A stretch of DNA of 64,000 nucleotides, from assembly GCF_037975245.1 (NCBI RefSeq), contig NC_092581.1, forward strand, positions 9,989,303 through 10,053,302, written 5' to 3'. Both the position numbers and the translations under genes were made by a program. The notes beneath the pieces are model-generated. The model did not search any database. It saw only the letters and a program-made list of their open reading frames with translations, and had not been told where the DNA came from. Origin of the DNA: Apostichopus japonicus (lineage: Eukaryota > Echinodermata > Holothuroidea > Aspidochirotida > Stichopodidae). Positions 37,001 to 49,418 of this stretch are shown here, piece by piece (the stretch's first letter is position 1; the number at the start of each line of letters is the position of its first letter).

Positions 37001-37160
37001 TTTCCTTGGAATTTTTGAACGGATCAGAGCCGAACATAAGGCCTGGAACGGATGAAAGTATTGCGCCACCACTTATTTTTATCACTTGCCATAGGCAGGC
37101 AAATTACCTATGTAGTCAACTTGGCGTGTCTGTGCGTGTACCCAGGGTGTGTGTGTATGT
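34061..37160. other. Intergenic sequence, no gene recognised
   Basis: CpG-richer than the left half. It contains C runs near 34687 and 34861, the SINE fragment at 36556 and a short stretch at 36251 resembling 14331. No frame longer than about 100 codons and none with a recognisable domain. Confidence 0.5.
36556..36665 (+). mobile_element. SINE copy 3, 3' part only
   Basis: Begins at CATAATCATGGACGTTAAAT and runs through GACTTCGGTCAGCTTGCGGC to CGCGAGTTCCTGCTTGCAGG and GGATCTAAA. It lacks the tRNA-like head, so it is 5'-truncated and has no Pol III promoter. It is close to copy 2 in sequence. Confidence 0.9.
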
Positions 37161-37167
37161 GACGCCC

Positions 37168-37880
37168 TAGCTTGTAAACACGATATCTCAAGATAGGTAA
37201 CCCCTGCAGTCCTAATATTTGACATGTGGCTTCCCAATAATTAGTACAATACCCTTGTTGTTTTGGATTGAGGTCAAAGGTCATTTGGGGTCAACAGAAG
37301 GCAAAATGTAAAAACTCAAATACTCTCCAGAACTTGAACACCAAAGGAGCACATATATGCATGATAGGATAGTCTTATGTAGTGTAATGATTTACACAAT
37401 TTGGTGTAGGCTAGAGTTCATTTAAGGTCACCAGGGGTCAAAGTTTGAAAAATTTGTCAAAAATCTCAAATATTCTGTCTCCAGAATTTGAACACCAAAG
37501 GAGCTTATATATGCATGATAGGATAGTCTTGGGTTGTGTAATGATTTACATTTGGTGTAGGTCAGAGTTCATTTAAGGTCACCAGAGGTCAAAATTTGAA
37601 ATCCTTGTAAACACGATATCTCCAGGAAACTGTATTGGCTCTCATGTTTTGCATGTGGCTTCCCTATAATGAGTACAAGAACCTTATTGTTTTGGTTGAG
37701 GTTAAAGGTCATTTGGGGTTATCAAAGGTCACCCTCTGTAAAACCTTATAAACACAATATACCAAGCTATTTTATATCACATAGCTCATATTTGGCATAT
37801 GTCTTTCTTATAGTGAGTACAAAAACCCTATTATTCTGGGTGGAGGTCAAGGTCACTTGGGGTCAGCAGATGTCCAAATG
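37168..37880 (+). repeat. Five diverged tandem units of about 140-147 bp rich in AGGTCA half-sites
   Basis: Units start near 37168, 37310, 37457, 37602 and 37742. Units 2 and 3 are closest (GAACACCAAAGGAGC, ATATATGCATGATAGGATAG, TTTAAGGTCACCAG). Units 1, 4 and 5 share TAAACACGATATC or TAAACACAATATACC and a TTGGGGTCA-type end. Nuclear-receptor half-sites recur in the same orientation: a DR1 at 37271-37283, DR4s at 37425-37440 and 37576-37591, and a DR0 at 37844-37855. Confidence 0.85.
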
Positions 37881-39688
37881 TCAAAATTGCAAATGGATCT
37901 CATCAGGTTAACTATATTACAAATGTAAATTCAGCTATTTTTGTTAGAGTGAGCATGCTAAATAAATGATTAACAACAAACAATGCCCCTCTGCCTTTCT
38001 TTCATCATTGTGGTATTATGTTACAAGATTCCCTGTCATAAAAAATGTAAGCAATGACTTTGTTCAGATTTAATTTATACTACTCTCCATCTGCAGTATG
38101 AAGTTCATCCAGGGTGGATCACCGTGACCTGACCTCTGACGTCACACTAATGAGCCCAAGCCATGAATCGATTTGATATAAATATCCGCCAACCAGTTTA
38201 TACTTCTCTGATTTCTTCATTTTGCAACTTTGGCTTATTTCACAAATCTTTCTCATCCTGTTATAACTATATCTGTTGCCATCTGACATGGGTCATCAAC
38301 CTAACTTGCATTTATTATATTGTATCAAAATGAATCGGTGTTTAATCCCCAATTATAGTGTGGGGTATAGGGGACAGTGATAGGTAGAGGATGATACGCT
38401 ACAAGTCCTCTACCCCCTTCCCTAAACAAATCCGCACCCATATATTGTTACGTTTAAAAATGAGAAAAAAAGCAAATCTCAAGAACATCATGTAAACATC
38501 ATAATTAGGTGAGACCATGTAGATTGGTGTAACGTCCCCCACCCCCTCTCCCCGTGGATGTTGTTAAATTTGCATGTGTATAAGTTTAATCATCGCACAT
38601 CTAGTAATGCTTCTATAACTGTTCCAGATATTCAGCTTTAAAATATACTTAATCTCTGGAACGCTCGTTTAAATTAAGGCTAAACCAGCTCATCAGTGCA
38701 GACTCACATGTTAATGTCAATCTGATGTTTACTGAATTTTAATACCTGAATTTCATATTCTTTTATCTTTTAACTAATTTTCATTTCATTTAATCAGCGC
38801 ACCCTTTGGATGACATTTAAAATTTCTTGTCCATGGAAAATTTATAATGATATTTGAGGCCTTTAATGTCTTATGTTTCCTTTGAGTTTTGTGCTGTATA
38901 TATGTATATATATACACACACACACACACATGTGCTTTAATTCCGTGAAGATTGGCATATAATTGTGATAGAGCAACCAACTTGAAGTGAACAAAAACAT
39001 ATATCTATATATAAACGATATTTATTTCTTGATGCACACGCGGGGATATTTGTGATTGATATATGGAGGGCACACCGTAGGCTTTATTTTGGGGGTTAAG
39101 GCCCTTCAAAAAACTGACGAAAACACAAACTGAACTTTCAAGCGCTCATAAGTTACCGTAAGTCTGAATATACGAAGAAGAAAATGAAAAAAAAAAATTG
39201 CCAAGGGATAAGTTGAATGACACTCTCGACTTTCTATATAATGCGGTACAAAATGCTGCTGTGGTTAAAAACATAACGCCCATGGGGAAATGTTACCTTT
39301 GGATTGAGTTTCGCAGAACTGCATAGACCTGTCACATTTAATATTGGTAAACATAAAACACGTGGTTGTACACTACAACGATACCTTCTGTTATAATCAC
39401 ACTAAAAACAAAATATATCCAAGTGCTATATATTATATGATATACAGACACTGCATTCAGAGGTATGTTCCCCGTGGCAGAGACTTATACTCTTAATTCG
39501 AGGCAGCTGTATGCAGTCAACAACATTTGAACATTTTATAGTTCCTCTGTCTTTTTAGTTTCTTATAATGTCATGTTATGGTGAATTCACCCGCACAGAC
39601 TCTAGTTCCACCCAGCTGCGTCGAATTCAAAGTCACACTACAATACCCACATACACGGCATCTGGATTTTCCTTCTCATTACGTTTTC

Positions 39689-39690
<2 letters not shown>
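37881..39690. other. Intergenic sequence, no gene recognised
   Basis: AT-rich, with a short TATG/CA simple repeat at about 38895-38930. I see no exon, RNA gene or transposon end. Confidence 0.5.
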
Positions 39691-39691
<1 letters not shown>

Positions 39692-39741
<50 letters not shown>

Positions 39742-39785
39742 CTATATATATAGGCTATATATATATAGGCTATATATATATAGGC

Positions 39786-39816
<31 letters not shown>

Positions 39817-39834
39817 GTGTATATATATATATAC
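39692..39834. repeat. (TA)n microsatellite with TAGGC-interrupted units
   Basis: An uninterrupted TA run of about 48 bp is followed by several TATATATAGGC units and then TATG/TATATG variants. Reading frames rich in IYIY or YRLY here are repeat translations. Confidence 0.97.
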
Positions 39835-40589
39835 AAACAAAACATCTAGGCATGCAAAGAGGAGTCGACGTCATCATCCAGTTAGCCTTACAAGGAGCTT
39901 TCCATTAGACAGAAACATAATATATCTAAAGGCTTATTTTCAAATGAACCAATGGACTGAGAATGCGGCCTGTACTAAGGTTGAGTCTTTTCTTTCGCAA
40001 GTAATATCTCTCAGCTGTAAGTACATGTAAGCTGTGAAGTCTCTCGTCTGATGGTTCCTCCAACTGGCCTCCATCTTGTTATGTCTTCAGGAGTTATCGT
40101 AAAACCGGTGCATGTCTCGTTATTTCACCGTTGGGGTGTTTTTATGAGCTATTGGTTTGTCTTCTCACCTGACGTTTGGATATAAATGTCAAGTCGTAAA
40201 TGATAGCATATTGAAGACTCCCCAACTTACGAGTCTCTCCTCGCAGGATCTCTAACCCTTCACATTCCTGCTTATTATGTAGTGTTTGGTATAGACACTG
40301 AAACTGTCCGATATGTAAGAATACATTATACATTTTGGGAAAGCTTTACCACATGGAACGAAGTAAGAAAAAAAACACGAGGCTAGCTTCATAGGAAAAC
40401 ACACACACGGTGCAGAGAAAGAGGAAGGACAACTGCAGTCAGAATGCATCGGTTATTTGTTCGGTTAACCGGCAGACATACTAAAAAGTCTAAATCGTCC
40501 AAAAGAAGAACCTTGATAATCATACACGAACTAATGTCATAAAATGCTAAATTATTTCCTAAGGGATGATGCGGTTCCAAGGATTGCCC

Positions 40590-41010
40590 AATGATTTGCC
40601 CCTCCCAACTCCATTCACCCTATATAATTTTCCTCTCCCATCCTCCCCTTTTCCTACTTTTCCAATCCTGCATGGTCACTTCTCTCCATGGACTTCCCCA
40701 TCACCTTAATCTGTCATTTTTCTCACCCACCCTTTGCCCCGCCTTTTACCTCCTGAAGTCGTCCTATCCTTTCCTTTCATAGACCTTTTCACCTCCGTCT
40801 AATCTGTCATTTTCTCACCCTTCCTTCCCCCTGCATTTCCTCTCCTGTAGTACTCATTTCCCTGCCTGGGTTTCCTCCCTTCCTTCCTTCTTATCGGTGA
40901 TCTTTTTTATCACCCTTCCTTTGCCCTGATTTTTCTCCTACACACCTCATTTCCCTCCCTCCCTCCCTCCCTCCCTCCCTGTACGCACCCCTCCATCCCC
41001 ACCCCACACC
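40590..41010. repeat. Pyrimidine-rich low-complexity tract with (CCCT)n core
   Basis: About 420 bp of C/T-rich sequence on the plus strand with TTTTCTCACCC, CCTTTCCC and a CCCTCCCTCCCT core at about 40951-40981. No coding signal. Confidence 0.85.
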
Positions 41011-41835
41011 ATCTCTCTGCATGAACGTTGATTTTCCTAAGCTACAGCCAGACATACCGTTTATGTAAATAAACGAGTACAATTATTACAATTTCCGTGT
41101 AATTACAAAATACAAGGTTATATACGCGACTATACGTGTACTTAGTATCTCACAAGTATCTACAATACATTCCAACAATATCCAGGGTACGAGTAAGAGT
41201 ACAAATACACTGGACGAGTATATATTGAGGACAAGAAACTATACTAGAATAAGAGTATGTAAGAGTATGGACTCACTTCAAAACATGGACTATACAAACC
41301 AACGGAAACACATTCTACGCATTCTATTCATGTCTATAGCTTTCATCTATAATAACCTTTATGCTAAGTTACGTTTGATGTCGTGTGCATCATGTACCGT
41401 ATCATTACCGTGTCGCATAAGCCCTGTTTAGTACATTTTGGGTGCACTCGCGGCGGCCTATACTTGCACTTCCGAATGTTTCATTACTTTAATAGCAGAC
41501 GAGTATACAAAAGCTCGATAAAATAAACAACCGAGATGACTGATTTTCCTTGAAACCTGACACTTTGTTTACACCAAGGTTCGGTATCATTCAATTTATT
41601 CATGTTATGCTACCCTCAGGCATTAAAGGAGTATGTTGTTGTCACATTTTTTTGCTTTGTTTTTTCGCTAAATCGATACATAGCCTACGTCACTATATAA
41701 ACATGCATGTAACCAAGGAAGAGAGAATGAGAAATGAAGGGTAAGTCCGGAAAGATGTTGGCGTAAAGATTCTATACAATAAGTCTATAGAGAATTTCAA
41801 ATGTTACGGTTGTTATGATTTAAGGCATACCAGCT

Positions 41836-42193
41836 GATATATACCTAGAACTGCATTTGCCTGCAAACACGCGTTATGGTATTGCGCGCGGAGTGCTTGC
41901 AGTATTAGGAAGGACTTTTCGGTTGTTCATGGGTTTTTTTTTTGGGGGGGGGGGCGGAAGCGGCGGACAACACCACAGGGAGCATGGTCATGTATAGGTA
42001 CCTACAAAGCGAGGGCACTTGTGAGCGCTGTGACAGCCCTCAGAAGAAATTGGCTACGCAGCTAACCGCTGAAACTGCAAATGTATACAGAGACTATATG
42101 AAAACTTTAAATTTCAACGTCCAGTCATGTTGTCATCGTTCACCTGGCCAGTACTGCCAATATTGTAGCGCGCACGCGCACTACAATAAAAGA
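41836..42193 (+). repeat. Dispersed repeat, copy A (inverted partner at 61.1 kb)
   Basis: Shares with 61093-61414 (reverse complement) the blocks CTTGCAGTATTAGGAAG, TTTTCGGTTGTT, TTGGCTACGCAGCTA, CTGAAACTGCAAAT, ACAGAGACTATATGAAA, TTTCAACGTCCAG and CCAATATTGTAGCGCGCACG. An apparent 106-codon frame exists only in this copy; relative indels break the frame in the other. The element type is unknown. Confidence 0.8.
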
Positions 42194-45100
42194 CGGGGTC
42201 ACAAATACTGTACAAATAACAAGCCTTTGATTCGCAGGGAGCCGTCATTTCCTAAGGTTTAGCTCCTTGCACTTATCATCGTCCTTGGATGTGCTTTTCA
42301 ACCCGCCATATTGTGCTCACTCAGAGGGGGGGGGGGGGAGGGGGCGCTATGAAAGAATAATAAATCCCTGCTCACAGAAAGTGCGAAAGTGAATATGATC
42401 TATCAATGTACTTCAGATATGTTTATAAGTTGCATCAGTGTCAGTCAGTTGACCATGGACATGCAATGTTTACACATCTAGTATACTACTCATTCTATAA
42501 CTATAAGAGGATTATATCGTTACACAACTGCCTAAAATTTCATGTCACTTATTAACCAGCTAATACGACATAGTAAACTTCCAAATTGCAAAACTTTAAT
42601 ATCGTGGTTTTTGGTGAACAAGGCTAATAGCATTTTCAGGTAAATCATGTTTCCTTTAACAATGCTCTTTCTGAAACGAATGTAACGACGTTAGCACAAC
42701 ATTCACATTTAAATAACGCCTATATTGATAATAAAAGTTGGTATTTTGTTTTCTTGATATTTGTATGGGAATTGGACAGTTTCTTTTTTAGAAAGAAGTC
42801 ATTCGTAAGTGAAGCTATTCTAACACACCTCACAAAAGTTAGGCATATCGTAAATCTATATAAATATTATAAATCATACAGGGTAATGTTTTCAAAAAAG
42901 TGGGAATTCAAAGTGCATGTATTGTTTACCGACGTGCCAGCCATCGATTCGGGGCTGAGGCGGGAGGGGGAGGGGAGGGGGGCACATGAAGGAGTATTTA
43001 TATGGCAAAACGTCTATTTGGGAACTTGGGAGATGGCGCTTGATAACATCGATTTAATATCGTGATTAACTTATATCGATTACAGATATAAAATATATTA
43101 ACTTAAAAAAGAAGGAAAAGCATGAAATCAAAACAAGGTTTGAAATAACGAAATGAAAACAAGGAAATGTTCTGAATCCAACTTAAGCAGAGAAGGACAT
43201 TATTTCGGTAAAAAAATATGCACTTTTCTAAAAATATATCATTTTCTATCCTATAGCATGTTGCTTTATTCATGAAGTTGATACAAGAATAGCAATTTTC
43301 TCCTTTAATTTCCAATGAACCAGATAGGTGTACTCAGCTATACATTAAGCAGTCTGTTTGTTTACTCTCGCATATAAACAATCAGTGCACCCTTCACAAC
43401 ATTTCTCGATCATTTTTCACTGAAGTTAAACTCGAAGCATCACACGTGATTTATTTAGAACTCTGCAAGCCTGTTCAATTGGACAAACAAATGGCTTTCT
43501 CTACATCAAATCTACCTTAATAACTTGTTTTGATTTTCTCTCTGACGTTTTTTGAAGCCGAAGGCTTAGGAACCTCACCGATAACAAATATTTCCCATCA
43601 GTCATGGTTACTCTGAACGGGTTGTGTACATGCGCAAAGTAGAAGCAACCCCTAAGGGACGCCGTCTGTTTCAGATACAGTGTTAGGAAACTTATCATTA
43701 CGTCAGAAAAAAAATATCAGCATGTTACAATTTAATATCAGCATGTCAATATTAAAATCAATACGGTATGTTACGTTTCAATGTAAGTACATCGACAATA
43801 ATATAAAATCAACAAATTTATTCAATCTGATGAGAAAAGCTTGAATTTTAGGTTGGGGACTATCGGCGATCATGCATGGCGCCGTTCGTATCACAATTTG
43901 AGAATTTATATCAATCAACATGTGACGAAAGAAAATCAGTATTTGATATGAATTATGTTGGTGGACGAGATTAATATAAATTATAATGGTGTCCCACAGA
44001 CTGACCAGTAAGTTTAGATCGAAACTCCGTGAACTGAAGTTGTCAAACTCAGCACAAAATATTGGAATAGGCAAAATTCAGCTGCCACCCGTTTGTAATT
44101 TCCACCCTGAGAAAATTATTATTTCAATATCCATCTCCTTTGAGTATCTTGTCGTGGAAAACGAACATGAAGGGTTACAGTGAGATTCTGGCAAAATAGT
44201 AACTGTCGGAATCTCATATTTTACTTCCATTAAAACTGAGAGCAAACGGGATGATTAAATATCATATTTCAACAACGGAATAAGCTAAGCTTTGAGTTAG
44301 ATCAATGTGTTTTGGTTCACAAGCTCTGCTTGATAAATTATTAAAATCTCAGACTTAAAGCAGCATTTGGCGTTTTGTCGCCGTTTTCCACTTTTTTTTG
44401 AAAAGTCCATTGAGCTTTTTACATATATATATCACAAAACAGCAAACTAAGATATTAGCCAAGTTTTTTTCCTGCCAAAAGCGTTAATTGGCGAGTAATT
44501 AAGGACATTTGCAGATAATGAGAAAAGTGTCCTCCGACAAATGACACATTTAATATTAATCGCATACAGTTCCCCCAACCCACTAGTTTGAATTTCAACC
44601 AATCAGAGATGTAGGTTTAGTTATGAGCCGTTGCTAAAAATAGATTCAAAACGTCGAGTTGGTAACTTGGTACAACCAGCAAGCTGGTACTCTAACAGCT
44701 CCCTGGTACAACTGCCATCTACACAAATCAAGCATGGTGTTGTATTACGTATTGGTCAATGACGTTCGTATAGCTTTTAAATATCCATATTATGGGCGAG
44801 GTTCATTTGGATCCCAACGGAAAATAACTTCGAGAAAAAACAAAGTTGAAATTTGTAAATTTTTCGACTTTTATGCCACCATTTGAAGTAAGATTTGAAT
44901 AGATGAGATAGTTATGTATGTCGTTATGGCATCGTGGAATCAGTGAGGTTGAGAAAAACCATAGGAAAGGACGCAAAATGCTACTTTAACGAATCTCTCT
45001 GAAGAAGGTATTGGTCAGTCTGAGTCACTGTGACAAAAATACGAGCTCCGCGCCAAAAAATTTTTTCCAAAGAAATGTGAAAAGTGCATTGTAATTTGTT

Positions 45101-47128
45101 TAAAAAATAGTTTGCTGCGTATCGAACAGTTTCGGGGGTCACGTTAATGTAGGCCTACACACGGGACGCAACTTCTAAAAATATAAGCATAAACGGCTGT
45201 CAATATGTGTGGTACCATTCGTGGGCATCACTCTCCCTCTCCCTAAGCAAACAATCTCACCAAACCCTTAGCAGATAAACACTTTATACCAGCAGGGAAC
45301 CTGTATCAGATTTAGCAGAGTTCCGAGAATTTCTGTGGTTCGATCGTGTGCTTGACAACTCTTTTAACGTCGACAGTATCCTGAGCGTGTCTTAAGCAAT
45401 TAGGTAGAACCAGATATGTTCATGCCTCCCTGTTTACTTCATTTTAAAAAATGATTTTACTTGGGTACTCGCTACCATACATGAGAAAAAGGTTAATGAC
45501 TCTTTTTTAAAGAAATAATAATATTAATTTGAAAAATAGTCATAAAGGGTGAAAGACTTTAAAGTGCAAAGCTGTTTTCAACTGAGTGGTTTTGACTTTA
45601 ACCAGTGGGAGGTTCCCACAATCACACACTTTTTGCAAAAATTGTGACCATATGTGGATCGCTTGATCATGCATAAATTAAACGTAACAGGATTGGTCGA
45701 AAGTTCACTATACCTATAAGAAGTGATTTGGAGTGTTTAAGGTTATACTGTCCTAAATTACCCCTAATCGTCCAAAGTGCTTTAGGGTTTACGTTCTCAG
45801 CAGGCACACCGAGATTGAAATTGATGTAAACATTGTGTCGAAAATCACGAAACTTTTCCATGCACAGGTTCTAACCAAACTGCAAATTGAAAGCATTTGT
45901 TGTTGTTATGAGTTTGGTTATACAAACCTCGAATGTAATCTAACAAGCTCGCGTTACTCCACATACTTTTACAATTGATTCAACAAAGACACACCCTCCC
46001 TCCCCCTCCCCTCCCCTGCCCCCTTATATAGCTTTGATTTCATGTACCATATAAATGCACGTTTTTACGTGGCACTGATGACTCTTCTATATAGAAATCT
46101 TCTTCTCTCAAATTTTCTTTCATACTATTAATTGCATGTAAACACAGATATAGGAAATGTTCAACATTTTCGTCGTTCTCTTAATTTTTTTTGGGTAAAT
46201 AAACATAACTACTACTAGCTCATGATATAATGAAACTCAATTGTTATAGTATACATGCCGATATCGAAGATTATATCAAATTTACCACAAACTCAACGCA
46301 AACTGCAGGAGGCTGTGTAATGTAAACGCCATCCCATCTGCATTGTCACCAAAAAGCCGCCTACGCTATAAAATGCTACAAGAAAATGGTCAGCTATGGT
46401 CAAACCGTTAACTCACGAGTTGGTATTTCGTAATACTCCCAGCTCATAGCATATCACCTTTACAAGATGATACTCTGCTCTTGCGAATAATTAAAAATAA
46501 TAAAAAAGGTGAAAGATATTGGGGATAGTTTAGGAAGGCATTTACTATTCCTTCCGAAGTTTTTTTTTTCGGGAAAGGGGGGTAGGGGTGGGGGTAAATG
46601 TTTAATGTCGTTTCAGTCCAACCTACCAACATCAATTGGCGTGTCAGAGTGCAATCAAACAGGCGTTTGATTGAAGGGTATTGCCTAGTATAGGAACCAG
46701 GTGATGTTACTGGTGTCAGGTCATGAGTCCTTGCGAATAATAAACAAATCACGCAGGATTTTAGTATATATAGAGTACCGTAGCGTTTTGGTCCGTAGCG
46801 TTTTGGTCAGTAGCCTTTTGGCGTTCCATAGTCGATGTACAATCAACTCAACGTTCGTTGACGTCTATAAATATACTTGCCAAATAGGTATGATGTTTAG
46901 AGAAACGCAGACTGTCAGCTTTTCATCGTCATGATAGCATGCATGATTGGGAGGGCTGGAGTTGGAGATTACAAATCACCTGAGATATGGTTTAAATGCT
47001 AAGCGTGTCCTGTGGAAGTGGTGGTGAAAAAGATAAGAAAATTTGATCCAGCTGGTTGCCTTTTGCATTTTCCTTCCAAAAAAAGGTTGTTTGGATGGTC
47101 AGGGCATGCAGGATGGTGTTTCTGATGT
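42194..47128. other. Intergenic sequence, no gene recognised
   Basis: About 5 kb with relatively high CpG, a G13 run at 42326-42338 and only short open frames. I found no terminal repeats, exon or RNA gene. Around 46785-46825 GTAGCGTTTTGGTC is repeated two to three times. Confidence 0.5.
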
Positions 47129-47205
47129 GGTGTAACCAGGGGCGTCAATCCGATTTGAAACGTGGGGGGGACGGAATCGATTCGAGTATTCCGGCCGTAA
47201 GTACT

Positions 47206-47300
47206 ATCTAAGCGGAGCGCCACCATCGGTTGGCGCGCAGCGTACAAGAAAATTTTTCTTCTGGCAGACCCCTCAGATTGCAGGAAACAGCACTTCCCGT
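47206..47300 (+). repeat. hAT subterminal block, copy 1 (GCGGAGCGCCACC... palindrome)
   Basis: Contains GCGGAGCGCCACCATCGGTT followed by GGCGCGCAGCG, then AGAAAATTTTTCTT and ACCCCTCAGATTG. A second copy at 47912-48015 has the same order. GCGCCACC and GGTTGGCGC form an inverted repeat. Presumed internal or subterminal sequence of related hAT elements. Confidence 0.75.
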
Positions 47301-47490
47301 GCATTATGGCAGAAAGCAACACCCCTAAAATTGATAACAATTTCCGGCAAATTTTTTATTTTGGGAAATATTCTCGAAGGAAGTGATCGCCATTTATTCC
47401 TCAGTTTACCTATTCCTCGTCTCCCAGAAGCGCCCAACATTTAAGATATCGAAACATTTTCGTGTTGGCTGATCCATGATCACCGCCCAT

Positions 47491-48141
47491 CAAGGGCGGC
47501 GGAAGCACTTTTAATCTGGGGGGGGGGGCACCGACATCAAAGGGCACTTTGCAGCAATTCGATTGGACTGATGCAGCCTTATATTTAGTACCCTTTACAA
47601 CTCTTATTGTATTATCTTATTTGTGTACACACATCACTCCATCAACGCCCTCCCCCCCCCTCTCAAGGAAAATATGCATACTAGCACTGCAATATCCAAT
47701 GTGCAAATTGGGAAACAAGGAACAAGTTTTCTTTTGAGACAAAATGAGGCGAAATCATGCTAATTGCTAATGTAGGAATCTTCCGAATTAGAGTTTATTT
47801 CTTGTTAATATCTTAACAAATTTGTTTCATTCGAAATTGCTTTGAGTTTGACCCACAGAAATTCACTAAGAGTCACAGGCGTAGCCAGGAGTTGCAAAGT
47901 TGTATGCACGACTATCTGAGCGGAGCGCCACCATCGGTTGGCGCGGAGCGTAGTAGAAAATTTTTGGTTTTACAAACCCCTCAGATGGCCGGAAAAAAGC
48001 CCTTCCCGAGTGTTCATTCTGGTTCCCTGGCCTCTTGCTAACTTGAGACACCTCAATTTTTATGTAGAAAATGGGCACATTTTTAACCTGGGGAAAAGTG
48101 GGGGCACGTGCCCCCTGTGCCCCCCGGTTCCGCCGCCCTTG
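47491..48141. mobile_element. Nested hAT-like element, 651 bp, with 8-bp TSD
   Basis: Flanked by identical CCGCCCAT duplications (47483-47490 and 48142-48149). The left end is CAAGGGCGGCGGAAGC; the right end in reverse complement is CAAGGGCGGCGGAACC. A G-run follows the left end, and GTGCCCCCTGTGCCCCCCGG precedes the right end. Inside are an orphan hAT-like end (CAGGCGTAGCCAGGAG at 47876) and the second copy of the GCGCCACC block. It must be younger than the surrounding 3.5-kb element. Confidence 0.9.
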
Positions 48142-48550
48142 CCGCCCATGCCCGTGAGAAGTGGTGACTGGGTGAAGAAAAAGCCATGCCGTTTGAAAAC
48201 ATGGGCAGAAAAAGTGAAAGTAGCGAAACCTAAGGTAAAACGCGCGATAACGAAGTGATTATTTTCCAGGTTAATTGAGACTGTATCAAACGCGAGCTTA
48301 GGACAAACATATCCAAAGGTAATGGCATTACTAATCCCGATATGCCGTCTTTGAGGTGTGTGGAAAATCCGCAACGACCATCAAAGAGCAATTGAATATT
48401 TAGTCTACTTTTCCATTTCGAAAACACTTTTTTTTAAATTATGACAAAATTTTATGACACCTTTGATTTTTTTTTGGGGGGGGGGGCCTGTGCCCGGGCC
48501 CCAATGGGCACGACGCCACTGACCCTAGGGCCTCAGATATAGGCCCATTG

Positions 48551-48911
48551 CAGGGGTGGGCAACCTTTTGAATGAATGGGCCAGATTTTAGGAATGAAAG
48601 ATTGACAGGGCCGCACCTAACCAACGGCCTGCTGCTGATTTCAAACCTTTGATTCCGAGGACGTTCAAGCAATAGGTGTGTGTACTTAATCTGTATTCAC
48701 AAAACCATAATGTCAATACAGTCCTGTGATAATTAATGGTGATAATAGACCAACCTGACAGCATCATAAGTGCAGATAAATTCTAAGCAGCTAGCTCGTT
48801 TTTGGTGATGATGCAAAATAGATTGATTTTTTTCCTTTTCTTGAGACATCTCACGGGCCGCCAAAAAAATCACTGGCGGGCCGCATGTGGCCCGCAGATT
48901 GCCCACCCCTG
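48551..48911. mobile_element. Non-autonomous hAT (Charlie-like) element, 361 bp, no clear TSD
   Basis: Left end CAGGGGTGGGCAACCT; right end in reverse complement CAGGGGTGGGCAATCT. GGGCCGCA-type blocks lie inside each end. Flanking octamers (GCCCATTG and GTCTATAG) do not match, so either the duplication has decayed or the ends were rearranged within the mosaic. Confidence 0.7.
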
Positions 48912-49418
48912 GTCTATAGGAACGATGTCCCAAAATTTCCCCGGACATATAGGCGAAGGAAGCTATCCGCCGCGACTGCATGTGAGTTTCTCGACTTTCT
49001 GTCCTGGGAGTCATACCACAAAATGGTGCATTTCCTCATACGCCATTTTTAATAATTTAAATAACTAACTAATAAGGCACAGCCCATATCCGAGTTCGTA
49101 TAGCGAGCTTAGCGCAATTTGGCGCCAGCATGTTAAACCAGGTTGCTAGGTCTACGAGAATACATTTACCTGAAATTTGAAAACAAGGATAGCTAGACAA
49201 ACAACTTTTATTATGTTTTCAGGACCTCACACATGCGCATGTATCGTCAAACTTAAAATAGGTCCCATGTGAGTGGTGGCTAAAGTGATGAAGGCATGAA
49301 AATAAATCAGTGGTTGTTCGTTGGAGTCCTCAAGCAAGTTACCTCGGTTGCTAGGTGGATTTGCATCTGGTTATCGGGTGAATTCTGGTCGGAGCGTACT
49401 ATGTAACCACCATGTACC

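Noticed and set aside
39568-40030. 150-codon frame with IYIYIY and YRLYIYRLY
   Set aside because: TA microsatellite translation.
41942-42262. 106-codon Cys/His-containing frame resembling a zinc-binding peptide (CERC...CQYC)
   Set aside because: The related copy at 61 kb carries indels that change the frame, so the open frame is not under coding constraint.
48551-48911. Complete hAT with TSD
   Set aside because: Termini pair well, but the flanking octamers do not match, so a simple single insertion cannot be claimed.
48060-49068. Overlapping 77-106-codon frames on both strands at 47.9-49.1 kb
   Set aside because: They lie across hAT termini and subterminal G/C blocks; translations show no transposase motif.
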